DNA of 64,000 nucleotides from Pusillimonas sp. DMV24BSW_D (GTDB lineage Bacteria > Pseudomonadota > Gammaproteobacteria > Burkholderiales > Burkholderiaceae_B), in assembly GCF_011388195.1 (NCBI RefSeq), contig NZ_CP049990.1:372001-436000 (forward strand), given 5' to 3'. A program made the translations under genes and the position numbers. A model generated the notes under the pieces. That model saw nothing but the letters and a program-made list of their open reading frames with translations, was not told where the DNA came from and did no database searches. Within the stretch, counting starts at the first letter, position 1, and each line of letters opens with the position of its first letter. Positions 10,099 to 18,520 of this stretch are shown here, piece by piece.

Positions 10099-10983
10099 TC
10101 AGCCAAGATGCGCGGTAGAGGCGTTGTCCCGCCGCTGGCGGCCCAGGTAGGCCTCGACGACCTCGGGATGATCGAGCGCGTGGTCGGGGCCGCCCTGTGC
10201 CAGAATTTCACCCTGGTTCAAAACAATCACGCGGTCGGCCACTTTACGTACCAGCGACAGTTTGTGCTCGACCACCAAAATACCCAAATTGGGCCGCATT
10301 TGCCGAAGTGCGATCAGCAGGTCGGTCAGTTCCCCCGTTTCCGTGGGGTTCATACCGGCCGCCGGCTCGTCGAGCAATAGAAAATCGGGTTGCGCCACCA
10401 GCACCCGCGCAATCTCCAGGCGTCGCCGGTTTGCGTACGACAAACTGAACGCCGGCTGGTGCCGTCGCGGCCACAGCCGCTCGCCGAACAACTTAAGGGT
10501 TTCCTCGGCCAGGGCTTCCTGCGCCTGCACCCGTGCACGCCAGCCCGCCGTGCCAAACAACGTGGCGAACAGTTCGTGCAAGGGGTTCACCAGCAACCCC
10601 GAGCCCGTGCGCAACAACGGCGCCTGTGTCCCCACCATGACACTATCCCACACCGATAGTGCAGGAAAAACGCGCGACGTTTGGAAGCTGCGACCCACGC
10701 CCAGGCGCGCCACCCGTTCGGGCGGCAAATGGTCGATACGCCGTCCGTTCAGCGTAATAAAACCCGACGTCAGGCGTTCCACCCCACTCATCATCTGCAG
10801 CAAAGTTGACTTACCCGCGCCGTTCGGCCCCACCAACGCCAATGTTTCACCCGCCGCCAGAGTAAAGGTCACGTCGTTCACCGCCTTCACGCCACTAAAA
10901 TGACGCGAAACGTGATCGACATGAAAGCCGGCTGCCGGGGCACCATGCAGCGTTTTCGACGACCTGTTCAAAAACCCCGCCAT
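10099..10983 (-). CDS. Branched-chain amino acid-type ABC transporter ATPase (LivG-like)
   Basis: 294 residues. Walker A GPNGAGKST and the LivG-style signature LSYANRRRLEIARV are present, followed by LLLDEPAAGMNPTET, which is characteristic of LivG rather than LivF. The start at 10983 is chosen because its ATG overlaps the permease stop as TAATG; a longer open frame reaching 11061 lies inside the permease gene and lacks homology. It works with LivF and the fused permease at the inner membrane. Confidence 0.91.
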   Translation of the reverse strand: MAGFLNRSSKTLHGAPAAGFHVDHVSRHFSGVKAVNDVTFTLAAGETLALVGPNGAGKSTLLQMMSGVERLTSGFITLNGRRIDHLPPERVARLGVGRSFQTSRVFPALSVWDSVMVGTQAPLLRTGSGLLVNPLHELFATLFGTAGWRARVQAQEALAEETLKLFGERLWPRRHQPAFSLSYANRRRLEIARVLVAQPDFLLLDEPAAGMNPTETGELTDLLIALRQMRPNLGILVVEHKLSLVRKVADRVIVLNQGEILAQGGPDHALDHPEVVEAYLGRQRRDNASTAHLG

Positions 10984-12863
10984 TACCGTGCTCCCAACAA
11001 GCCATGTGGCCGCCAACGCAAAGCCATCAACAAAATCACGCCATAAACAATCATGCGCCACTCCGAGAACTCACGCAGCACTTCCGGAATAATCGTTAAA
11101 ACAAAACCGGCCACGGCCGCGCCGGTTAAATTACCCAGGCCGCCCAAAACCGCCATCGTCAGCATGAGCAACGAGGCCTGCACATTGAAACTATCGGGTG
11201 TAATGACATTCTGCACATAAGCGAACAAGCCCCCGGCGGCACCGGCCATTGCACCCGATACGGCAAAACCCATCATCAAATAACGACGCACCGGCACGCC
11301 GGCCGCATGGGCGGCCAACCGGTCTTCACGAATACTGCGCCAGGTGCGACCCATTTCAGAGTTCAGTAAACGTTGCGCCAGGAACAGACACAGCGCCACC
11401 ACCAACGCCACCAGCCAGAACTTATGGCCGATATCCGATAATCGCAAACCACCCAATAGCTCAAACGTGGGTGCAGGAATATTCAGAAAGCCCATGGGGC
11501 CACGCGTAACGGGCATCCAGGTCATAAACACCAGAAAGCCAATTTGGCCGATCGCCAATGTACCCAACGCCGCCGTGTGGCCGCTTAACTTATACAAGGG
11601 TAACGATGCCACCGCCCCCACAACGGCGCCCAACGCAATTGCCGCCGGCAGTGCCAGCTCAGTCGGTAAACCATAGGTGTAGCTCATGACCGCCACCGTA
11701 TAGGCCCCCACTCCGTAAAACGCGGCATGGCCGATGGCCAGAATACCCAGGGAGCCTGAAACCAGGGTGACACTGCCCGCCAGCAAGGCAAATACCATGG
11801 CATACACAACCGCCTGCAAAATATAGCTGCTGCTCACAACAAAGGGCAGTAGCGCCAGCACGGCACCAACAACCAGGAACCCCCAGGGGGGCAAATCGAA
11901 CACCCGGTGCGCACTTCGCTGACTGGACGCCGACGCCAACAAGCTGGTACTGGGCATCGCACCCGACGCCCCCCCGGCGCCGCCCAGGGCATCAAGGCGG
12001 CGATCGCCCAACATGCCTTGCGGACGAAAAAGCAGAAACACCAACAACAGCGAAAATGCCGCGAGGTCGCGGAAACCCTCACCCAGATAAGCGCTGGAAA
12101 GTGTTTCCACTACGCCCAGCGTTAGCCCGCCCAATACCGCACCGGGAATACTGGTAAGCCCGCCCAGCAAGGCGGCGGCAAAACCTTTCAAGCCAAAGGG
12201 CAGGCCCATGGCCGGGAACACGCTTTTGAAATACAACGCCACCAGAATACCGCTAAGCGCGCCCAGCGCACCGGCCAGCCCGAAAGCCAACTGGCGCACA
12301 TTACTGGTACGCACGCCCAATTGCGCGGCCGCGTCACGGTCTTGCGCTGTGGCACGCAGCGTGCGCCCCATCCAGGATGCCTTTAAAAACCAGGTCAGCG
12401 CAGCCGCCGCCAGCAAACCGAATACAAAAATCAAGATATCGGTTGTAGTGATGTAAGCACGCCCGAAATAAAACGTGTATTCAGGGAAGGGAACGGGAAA
12501 CGACTGCCCTTCCGGCGACCAGATAATTTCCGCCAGTTGGTCGATCACAATGCTGATGGCCAGCGTTGACAACACCGGCGCAATAAACGGCCCATTGGCC
12601 AACGGCCGCAGGGCCAACCGTTCCAGCAACACCCCCAGGCCCGACACCAGAAGCACCGACACCACGGCAGCAACCGGCAACGGCCAGCCTAGCCAGACGA
12701 CCCCGGTAAAGGCAAAAAACGCGCCCAGCATGAACAGCGCGCCCTGGGCAAAGTTAATTAAATTCGATACGCCGAACACCAGGCTGAAACCCAGGGCAAT
12801 AAGCGCATAAACCTGGCCGATTGCCAGGCCGTTCAGTATCTGACTAAAAAATAATTCGATCAT
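10983..12863 (-). CDS. Fused LivH-LivM permease
   Basis: 626 residues: an N-terminal LivH-like permease (about 1-290, with the NLINFAQGALFMLGAFFA block) joined by a Gly/Ala/Ser-rich linker (about 290-325) to a LivM-like permease (about 325-626, with SLGILAIGHAAFYGVGAY). In most Liv systems these are two separate proteins. No stop or frameshift separates the halves, so the fusion is real in this sequence. It forms the membrane channel of the importer for the operon's unknown substrate. It starts 66 bases after the binding-protein gene, beyond a strong hairpin. Confidence 0.92.
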   Translation of the reverse strand: MIELFFSQILNGLAIGQVYALIALGFSLVFGVSNLINFAQGALFMLGAFFAFTGVVWLGWPLPVAAVVSVLLVSGLGVLLERLALRPLANGPFIAPVLSTLAISIVIDQLAEIIWSPEGQSFPVPFPEYTFYFGRAYITTTDILIFVFGLLAAAALTWFLKASWMGRTLRATAQDRDAAAQLGVRTSNVRQLAFGLAGALGALSGILVALYFKSVFPAMGLPFGLKGFAAALLGGLTSIPGAVLGGLTLGVVETLSSAYLGEGFRDLAAFSLLLVFLLFRPQGMLGDRRLDALGGAGGASGAMPSTSLLASASSQRSAHRVFDLPPWGFLVVGAVLALLPFVVSSSYILQAVVYAMVFALLAGSVTLVSGSLGILAIGHAAFYGVGAYTVAVMSYTYGLPTELALPAAIALGAVVGAVASLPLYKLSGHTAALGTLAIGQIGFLVFMTWMPVTRGPMGFLNIPAPTFELLGGLRLSDIGHKFWLVALVVALCLFLAQRLLNSEMGRTWRSIREDRLAAHAAGVPVRRYLMMGFAVSGAMAGAAGGLFAYVQNVITPDSFNVQASLLMLTMAVLGGLGNLTGAAVAGFVLTIIPEVLREFSEWRMIVYGVILLMALRWRPHGLLGAR

Positions 12864-12878
12864 GGAATATGAGATGAC

Positions 12879-12910
12879 AAAAGCAGGCCCCTGGGCAGGG
12901 GCCTGCTTTT
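12879..12910 (-). terminator. Hairpin between binding-protein and permease genes
   Basis: Perfect 13-bp stem (AAAAGCAGGCCCC paired with its complement) around a 6-base loop. On the minus strand it ends in TTTT. It sits after the stop of the livK-like gene and before the permease gene, so it most likely acts as a partial terminator or 3'-end stabiliser that lets the binding protein be made in excess. Confidence 0.85.
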
Positions 12911-12929
12911 ATACACGGTGCCCGGTTAA

Positions 12930-14051
12930 TCAGAATAAAACGAACTTGCCGTCCTGAATCTGAATGAAAATGGGATCTTTCTTAACGTTGCCGAACTCAT
13001 CATACTTGGTCACGCCAGTAACGCCTTCATAGGCCGGGCCGTTTTCCAGTTCGTCGCGTACGTTTTCACCCGTCAGCTCCTTGCCGGACTTAATCACACG
13101 GCGTACCGCCTCCAGACCCACACCGATGGCGTCGTACGCCAGCGCGGCGAACTGGTCGGGGTTACGGCCGTATTTGGCTTTATAAGCCTCCACAAATTCT
13201 TTCTGGCTCGGATCGCCGGCAAAAAAGATCGTGTGCAAAACCGTACCTTCAGCCGCTTCACCCGCCAGCTCAATAAACTTGGGCGAAGTTAAAGGAATGC
13301 CGCCGCCGACCGGGATATCAATACCCGCCTGACGCAACTGTTGAATGAAGATAGAGGCTTCCTGATACGGCAAGGCCAAGAATACGCCTTCCGGATTCAA
13401 CGCCTTCACTTTACTGATAAACGGGCGGAAATCACGCGAGCCCGGTTGCACGGCTTCCAGCAACAACACCTCGCCACCGGCATCTTCAATGGCTTTGGCC
13501 GTAGCTTTGCCGGTAAACACACCCCAATCGTCCTGGGAATAAGGAATCACAACCTTGTTCGCACCGAGCTTCTCCTGAATGGTGTCGGCGTTATACAAAG
13601 CCAGGACGTCGTCGGTATTGTTCTGACGGAACTGGTACGGACTTTGTTTGCTGAAGTCGGGATGTGAAGAGGTGGGGCTGATTTGCGGAATTTTCGCTTC
13701 GGTAAAAATAGGCGCGGCAGCCAAAGAAGACGTGGTTGACCACGAACCGATTGCCAGTACAACATTCGGCTCATTCACAATTTTGCGCGCCACGGTGGCC
13801 GCTTCCTGCGGAGAATTGCGGTCGTCTTCCACAATAAGGTTAACCGGATGGCCTTCAATACCGCCCTGCGCTTTCACCTGATCAAGATACAGCTCAATGG
13901 CGTTTTTGAAACTTGCGCCGTATTCAGCAAAAGGACCAGAAAGGTGGGAAAAGAAGCCGACGTTAATGGGTGCGGGATCGGCCGCACGGGCGGTGCCAGT
14001 AAGCAAGGCCGGAATCAGCGCTGCCAGCGCCAGAGATCGGGTGAAACGCAT
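12930..14051 (-). CDS. Liv-type periplasmic substrate-binding protein
   Basis: 373 residues with a Sec signal peptide (residues 1-23, cleavage after TARA) and a type I periplasmic binding fold (Peripla_BP_6), with the family pattern INVGFFSHLSGPFA near the mature N-terminus and VNLIVEDDRNSPQEA. It is the first gene of the operon that continues through the permease, ATPases, flavoprotein, 2Fe-2S protein and oxoprolinase. A GAGGG ribosome site precedes the ATG. Ligands of this family include amino acids, amides and aromatic acids; the ligand here is unknown. Confidence 0.92.
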   Translation of the reverse strand: MRFTRSLALAALIPALLTGTARAADPAPINVGFFSHLSGPFAEYGASFKNAIELYLDQVKAQGGIEGHPVNLIVEDDRNSPQEAATVARKIVNEPNVVLAIGSWSTTSSLAAAPIFTEAKIPQISPTSSHPDFSKQSPYQFRQNNTDDVLALYNADTIQEKLGANKVVIPYSQDDWGVFTGKATAKAIEDAGGEVLLLEAVQPGSRDFRPFISKVKALNPEGVFLALPYQEASIFIQQLRQAGIDIPVGGGIPLTSPKFIELAGEAAEGTVLHTIFFAGDPSQKEFVEAYKAKYGRNPDQFAALAYDAIGVGLEAVRRVIKSGKELTGENVRDELENGPAYEGVTGVTKYDEFGNVKKDPIFIQIQDGKFVLF

Positions 14052-14142
14052 AATGAAGCCCTCAGTGAATTAATCTGATATACATCATAACGCCAATAAG
14101 CCATTTTCTTTAATACGTAAAGTTATAAGTAAATATAACCAA

Positions 14143-14170
14143 AAAGGGTCGTGACACATCACGACCCTTT
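14143..14170 (-). terminator. Rho-independent terminator of fghA
   Basis: Perfect 12-bp stem (AAAGGGTCGTGA and its complement) with a 4-base loop. Read on the minus strand it ends in a run of five T. It lies about 85 bases past the fghA stop. Confidence 0.85.
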
Positions 14171-14255
14171 CAACGTTCAAACTGCACGGCATCCTGGCGC
14201 GGCCACCTTGGTTACTGATAAGCCCGCCACCACATTGTGCAAATATCAGGAAACA

Positions 14256-15104
14256 TCACAACCGCTCGGCGTGGAACGCCATATGGTCTTCCATGAAAGT
14301 GGAAATGAAGTAATAGCCATGGTCGTAACCCTCGTGGCGGCGCAGGGTAAGCGGTTGGCCCGCTTTTTCACACGCGGCCTCGAAAGCTTCAGGGTACAAC
14401 TGCTCCGCCAGAAAATTATCGGCCAGACCCTGGTCGACCAAAATGCCTTTGGGAAAAGGCTTGGACGACTTTTCCATGAGCAAAGAAGCATCGTACTGTG
14501 CCCAGGCCGTTTGATCGCTACCCAGGTAGCCGCCGAAAGCCTTGTGCCCCCATGGGCATTTCGTGGGCGAGGCAATGGGCGCAAACGCCGATACCGACTT
14601 GAACTTCGGGTGATACCGCTGCGCCAATACCAAGGCGCCGTGGCCGCCCATGGAATGGCCGAAAATACCCGCGCGGTCGGCATCGCCCGGCAACTGGGTA
14701 GTGGCAATATTGAACAACTCATCGACCACATAGCTTTCCATGCGGTAATGCTTGCTCCAGGGTTCCTGGGTGGCGTTCAGGTAGAAGCCGGCGCCCGTGC
14801 CGAAATCCCAACCGTCGTCTTCGCCGGCCACACCGGCGCCGCGCGGGCTGGTATCACAGGCCACCAGCATTATTCCGTGCTCAGCAGCCAGGCGCTGTGC
14901 ACCACCTTTAATCATGAAAGTCTCTTCAGTGCAGGTCAGCCCGGCCAAATAAAACAAGACCGGCACCTTGCACGATTCGGCCTGCGGTGGAATGTAAACC
15001 GAGAAGCGCATCGGCAAGCCAATGGCACTGGACTCATGCTTATAAAACCGCTGCACGCCACCGAAGCAGCGATGCTCGCTGACCTTTTCAAGTTCAACAG
15101 ACAT
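14256..15104 (-). CDS. fghA: S-formylglutathione hydrolase
   Basis: 282 residues, the usual length of this esterase-D family alpha/beta hydrolase. The nucleophile elbow GHSMGG places the catalytic serine at 151; the catalytic His lies in the C-terminal GYDHGYYF segment. It hydrolyses S-formylglutathione to formate and glutathione, the second step of glutathione-dependent formaldehyde oxidation in the cytosol. The dehydrogenase for the first step is encoded immediately upstream (58-base gap), so the pair makes a complete formaldehyde-to-formate module. Confidence 0.96.
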   Translation of the reverse strand: MSVELEKVSEHRCFGGVQRFYKHESSAIGLPMRFSVYIPPQAESCKVPVLFYLAGLTCTEETFMIKGGAQRLAAEHGIMLVACDTSPRGAGVAGEDDGWDFGTGAGFYLNATQEPWSKHYRMESYVVDELFNIATTQLPGDADRAGIFGHSMGGHGALVLAQRYHPKFKSVSAFAPIASPTKCPWGHKAFGGYLGSDQTAWAQYDASLLMEKSSKPFPKGILVDQGLADNFLAEQLYPEAFEAACEKAGQPLTLRRHEGYDHGYYFISTFMEDHMAFHAERL

Positions 15105-15124
15105 TCTTTACCTTTTTTGCTTGC

Positions 15125-15140
15125 CGGGCCCGCAGGCCCG
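15125..15140. other. Short hairpin between frmA and fghA
   Basis: Inverted repeat CGGGCC-N4-GGCCCG in the 58-base gap. It has no T-run on the minus strand, so it is more likely a mRNA-stability or processing hairpin than a terminator. Confidence 0.4.
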
Positions 15141-15162
15141 ACGTGAACAATCAACTTCTTCC

Positions 15163-16269
15163 TTAGTACACAACCACCGAACGAATCGACTCGCCTTTTT
15201 TCATCAGGTCGAAGCCGTCGTTGATCTGGTCGAGACTCAGTTTATGGGTGATGAGGTCGTCGATGTTGATCTTGCCGTCCATATACCAGTCGACAATTTT
15301 CGGTACGTCGGTACGACCGCGTGCGCCACCGAACGCCGAACCTTTCCATTCGCGGCCGGTGACCAGCTGGAACGGGCGGGTGGAAATTTCGGCACCGGCT
15401 TCGGCCACACCGATAATGATCGACTGACCCCAACCGCGATGGCAGCATTCCAACGCCTGGCGCATCACTTTGGTGTTGCCGATACATTCAAAGGAATAGT
15501 CGGCGCCGCCGTCGGTCAGTTGAATAAGATGATCGACCACGTTCTCGACGTCGTTCGGATTCACAAAGTGCGTCATGCCGAACTGACGTGCCATTTCTTC
15601 ACGGGCCGGGTTAATGTCGACACCAATGATTTTGTCGGCACCCACCATTTTGGCGCCCTGAATCACGTTCAGGCCGATACCGCCCAAACCGAACACCACC
15701 ACGTTGGCGCCCGCTTCCACTTTAGCGGTAAACAGCACGGCACCTACACCAGTGGTCACCCCACAACCAATGTAGCAAACCTTGTCGAACGGGGCGTCGT
15801 CGCGAATTTTCGCCAGCGCGATTTCAGGCGCCACAATGTGGTTGGCGAAGGTGGATGTACCCATGTAGTGATGAATGGGCTTGCCGTCGAGGCTGAAACG
15901 CGAGGTGCCGTCGGGCATCAAGCCTTTGCCCTGCGTTGCGCGAATGGCGGTACATAAATTCGTTTTGCGCGACAGGCATGATTTGCACTGACGGCATTCA
16001 GGGGTATACAAAGGCACAACGTGGTCGCCCTTTTTCAGCGATTTCACACCCGGGCCAACGTCAACCACCACACCGGCGCCTTCATGGCCCAGAATGGAGG
16101 GGAAAATGCCTTCAGGGTCGGCACCCGACAAGGTGTAGTAATCGGTATGGCAAATACCTGTTGCCTTGATCTCAACCAGTACTTCACCCTCTTTCGGGCC
16201 GTCAAGGTCAACCGTTTCAATCGTTAACGGCGCACCGGCTTTCCAGGCCACGGCTGCTCTTGTTTTCAT
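15163..16269 (-). CDS. frmA: S-(hydroxymethyl)glutathione dehydrogenase / class III alcohol dehydrogenase
   Basis: 368 residues of zinc-dependent medium-chain dehydrogenase, class III. Visible: catalytic-zinc residues in [10 protein letters not shown] and GHEGAG, the structural-zinc cysteines in PECRQCKSC...C, and the NAD-binding GLGGIGL. It oxidises S-hydroxymethylglutathione to S-formylglutathione. The ATG at 16269 is chosen because AGGAG lies five bases before it; a GTG at 16275 has no room for a ribosome site. It lies downstream of the Rieske oxygenase and orphan binding-protein genes on the same strand and directly upstream of fghA. Confidence 0.96.
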   Translation of the reverse strand: MKTRAAVAWKAGAPLTIETVDLDGPKEGEVLVEIKATGICHTDYYTLSGADPEGIFPSILGHEGAGVVVDVGPGVKSLKKGDHVVPLYTPECRQCKSCLSRKTNLCTAIRATQGKGLMPDGTSRFSLDGKPIHHYMGTSTFANHIVAPEIALAKIRDDAPFDKVCYIGCGVTTGVGAVLFTAKVEAGANVVVFGLGGIGLNVIQGAKMVGADKIIGVDINPAREEMARQFGMTHFVNPNDVENVVDHLIQLTDGGADYSFECIGNTKVMRQALECCHRGWGQSIIIGVAEAGAEISTRPFQLVTGREWKGSAFGGARGRTDVPKIVDWYMDGKINIDDLITHKLSLDQINDGFDLMKKGESIRSVVVY

Positions 16270-16325
16270 GCTCACTCCTAGTAGTAAAAAACGAATAGTT
16301 GGTTTTTCAGAGCCTCAATAATAAC

Positions 16326-16377
16326 AACGTGGCACACAAACCTGTAAGCCAAAAGCGCTTCGATTTGTTGCCACGTT
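16326..16377. promoter_or_regulatory. Inverted repeat upstream of frmA
   Basis: AACGTGGCA (16326-16334) and its complement TGCCACGTT (16369-16377) flank 34 bases, with the adjoining ACAAA/TTTGT nearly extending the pairing. It lies 57-108 bases upstream of the frmA start. It could be paired operator half-sites for an unknown regulator or a 5'-UTR hairpin. Confidence 0.45.
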
Positions 16378-16400
16378 TGCAAAAGGTCATCATACACAAA

Positions 16401-16417
16401 GTAGGGGGTTGCCCTAC
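16401..16417 (-). terminator. Weak terminator-like hairpin after the binding-protein gene
   Basis: GTAGGG-N5-CCCTAC, 6-bp stem, 7 bases beyond the stop of the minus-strand binding-protein gene. Only TTT follows, so termination would be partial. Confidence 0.4.
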
Positions 16418-16423
16418 AAGGGG

Positions 16424-17584
16424 TTATTCAACCAGTGAAATTTCTCCATCCTGAATTCTAACCAGGAACGTATTGGGATAGCTCTGGCCGCTCTCGCGCC
16501 CCTCAGGCCCCGACTCACGGAACTCAATCGGCCCGTTCAAGCCGGTCAGTTCCACGTCCCAAAGCGCCTCGCGAATTTTGTCGGAATCAACCACGCCTGC
16601 CTCTTCAATAGCGGCGGCAACGGTACGTACCGCATCAAAACCACGGAAACTTTCGGTTAAACCGGCTTTATCCAGCCCGCGCTCATTCCATTCCTGAACG
16701 AAGAACTTCGCTAACTCCGGGTCGGCCGATGCTTCGGGGAACCAGGGCGCAAACATCACGTTATGCATCGTGCCTTCAACTGCGCTACCGGCATGGGCAA
16801 TCAACTGGTCAGGGCTCTGCGAACCGCCAAGCGTAATGATGTTCTCTTTCTTCAACCCGAGGCCCTCGGCCTGCTTCAGCACCAACGTCAGTTGCTCCAC
16901 CGCAGTGACGATGAAAAGCGTATCGGCGTCGGACCCGCGAATCTCGGATAACTGCGATGACATATCCTGGGCGCTATGATCCATGGTGAGTTCCTTGCCA
17001 ACCGCCAGACCTTTCTCTTTCAGAATCCGCTTTATTGAAGAAGCAGAACCCAGGCCCCAGTCATTATTCACCACCAGAATATCGGCTTTCTTGATGCCCA
17101 ACGGTTCGATATGGCGCGCAAAACTGGTTGCTTCCATATCATTGGTGGGGCAGATGCGAAATACATAAGGATTGCCCGACGTTGTGATTTTGTCGGCCCC
17201 CGCGGTTTCAACCACCATCGGGATCTTGTACTCCATTAACTTGGGCAATGTAGCAAGCGTAAAAGTCGACCCCCATGACCCAATCAGAACGGGAACCTTG
17301 TCACGCACAATCAGCTTTTCTGCGGCATTGGCCGATTCCGTTGGATTACTTTTGTTGTCAGCCACCGCCAGCTCAAGCTTTTTACCAAGAACGCCGCCAT
17401 TATTGTTGATGTAATCAACCGCAATCTTCGCGCCGTTAAGCACGAAGTTACCCGACGCCGCCACAGACCCTGTGAGCGGTTGAATAATACCAATTTTAAT
17501 TGTGTCTTGTGCATACGCAAAAGACGCCACACCCAGGCCTAAACAGCTCGCCAAAAGCGTATTCCGAATGAACTTCTTATACAT
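16424..17584 (-). CDS. Orphan Liv-type substrate-binding protein
   Basis: 386 residues with a signal peptide (1-25, cleavage after AYA) and a Peripla_BP_6 fold (TIKIGIIQPLTGSVAASG at the mature start, the DNKSNPTE block, WGLGSA). It is clearly a paralogue of the binding protein at 53108-54265; long stretches such as KLIVRDKVP and PKLMEY are shared. No permease or ATPase genes adjoin it, so it must use a transporter encoded elsewhere, possibly the Liv system at 9.3-12.9 kb. AAAGGAG precedes the ATG. It follows the Rieske oxygenase genes on the same strand and probably captures their substrate. Confidence 0.92.
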   Translation of the reverse strand: MYKKFIRNTLLASCLGLGVASFAYAQDTIKIGIIQPLTGSVAASGNFVLNGAKIAVDYINNNGGVLGKKLELAVADNKSNPTESANAAEKLIVRDKVPVLIGSWGSTFTLATLPKLMEYKIPMVVETAGADKITTSGNPYVFRICPTNDMEATSFARHIEPLGIKKADILVVNNDWGLGSASSIKRILKEKGLAVGKELTMDHSAQDMSSQLSEIRGSDADTLFIVTAVEQLTLVLKQAEGLGLKKENIITLGGSQSPDQLIAHAGSAVEGTMHNVMFAPWFPEASADPELAKFFVQEWNERGLDKAGLTESFRGFDAVRTVAAAIEEAGVVDSDKIREALWDVELTGLNGPIEFRESGPEGRESGQSYPNTFLVRIQDGEISLVE

Positions 17585-17670
17585 CTATGTCTCCTTTCTA
17601 GGCGGGGCGCGGCATAAGCCGGCCCCATTTCTCGTGGTAAGCCCTGGGGCTTAAGATGTTGCTGTCATTC

Positions 17671-17700
17671 CTACACACACTGCTGCTACACACACTGTTG
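17671..17700. repeat. 15-bp tandem duplication
   Basis: CTACACACACTGCTG is followed directly by CTACACACACTGTTG (one mismatch). GTTGCTGTCA also occurs on both flanks (from 17659 and 17696). It sits in the gap between the Rieske ferredoxin and the binding-protein gene, so it lies in non-coding DNA and suggests slippage. Confidence 0.7.
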
Positions 17701-17703
17701 CTG

Positions 17704-18036
17704 TCACACTTTTACATACACATCACTACCCACAACCTTCACCGGGTACACCTGAATCGGCTCGGTTGCCGGCCTGCACATTGCCTGGCCCGTTCGAACG
17801 TCGAAACGCGCCTGATGTAATGGGCATTCAATTTCGCACCCCTCCAGAAAGCCTTCCGCAAGGTGCGCAAACTCATGACTACAAATCCCGTGCGTGGCGA
17901 AGAACGCGCCCTCAACCTTGTAAAGCGCCACCGTCGTTTCGCCGACCTGAACGCCGAGGGCCTCCTCGTCTTCCAGGTCATCGGTTTGCGCCACGCACGC
18001 CCACTCAGGGCCCAAAGTCTCGATATCGCCACTCAT
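17704..18036 (-). CDS. Rieske-type ferredoxin of a ring-hydroxylating oxygenase
   Basis: 110 residues with a full Rieske motif: C52-x-H54 (CSH) and C71-x2-H74 (CPLH). It is the small electron carrier that passes electrons from a reductase to the oxygenase alpha subunit. The ATG at 18036 is preferred because GAGG sits six bases before it; a GTG at 18048 overlapping the beta-subunit stop is the alternative. Order alpha, beta, ferredoxin matches three-component anthranilate/salicylate-type oxygenases. No reductase gene adjoins. Confidence 0.92.
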   Translation of the reverse strand: MSGDIETLGPEWACVAQTDDLEDEEALGVQVGETTVALYKVEGAFFATHGICSHEFAHLAEGFLEGCEIECPLHQARFDVRTGQAMCRPATEPIQVYPVKVVGSDVYVKV

Positions 18037-18044
18037 ACACAGCC

Positions 18045-18518
18045 TCACAAGGGATAAACAATTGAATTGGGGACAAGATCGCCGTCGAAAACACAGACAC
18101 GCTCTTTAATCTTCAACGTTTCACCGGCCTTTACCAGCACATCCAGATAACGCCCGGTATTGAAGACCTCGGAAAACGTATCGTCTCGCGAGCGCACCAC
18201 CACATAATTCGCTTCGGCATGAATCATATTGTTTTCAACGCGGTGAATACGGGGCGGACTCACAATATGCCGCTGGTAATAAGGCACGTGCATGATGGTG
18301 TCGTTCATGCCGTGCACACGATCTATCATCATTGCCTGGCCTTCCAGCTTGAGTGTCGACATCGGGTTTTGTGCGTCGAAGTTTTCACGCGAGACAATGC
18401 GATACACGCAATCGTCAGTAAAGAAACCACGCCATTTTTCAAACTTGGTGTTGTCTACGCAAAACACATAATCGCTGTACAAATTCTGTACTTCCAGTTG
18501 CAGCTTGACGTCGTCCAT
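18045..18518 (-). CDS. Ring-hydroxylating dioxygenase beta (small) subunit
   Basis: 157 residues of the NTF2/SnoaL-like family that forms the structural beta subunit of Rieske oxygenases; the segment F-TDDCVYRIVSREN, the I-x-H-x-x-V-E-N strand and E-V-F-N-T-GRYLD are typical. It starts 2 bases after the alpha-subunit stop, so translation is coupled. It has no catalytic metal site and probably supports an alpha3-beta3 assembly. Confidence 0.92.
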   Translation of the reverse strand: MDDVKLQLEVQNLYSDYVFCVDNTKFEKWRGFFTDDCVYRIVSRENFDAQNPMSTLKLEGQAMMIDRVHGMNDTIMHVPYYQRHIVSPPRIHRVENNMIHAEANYVVVRSRDDTFSEVFNTGRYLDVLVKAGETLKIKERVCVFDGDLVPNSIVYPL

Positions 18519-18520
18519 CC

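Noticed and set aside
17638-17653. TAAGCCC/GGGCTTA hairpin after the Rieske ferredoxin gene
   Set aside because: The loop would be only 2 bases and there is no T-run.
18045-18080. Similarity of TTGGGGACA near the beta-subunit stop to the 21.66 kb sequence CTGTCCCCAATTAT
   Set aside because: It lies inside coding sequence and the match is short; chance is the simplest explanation.
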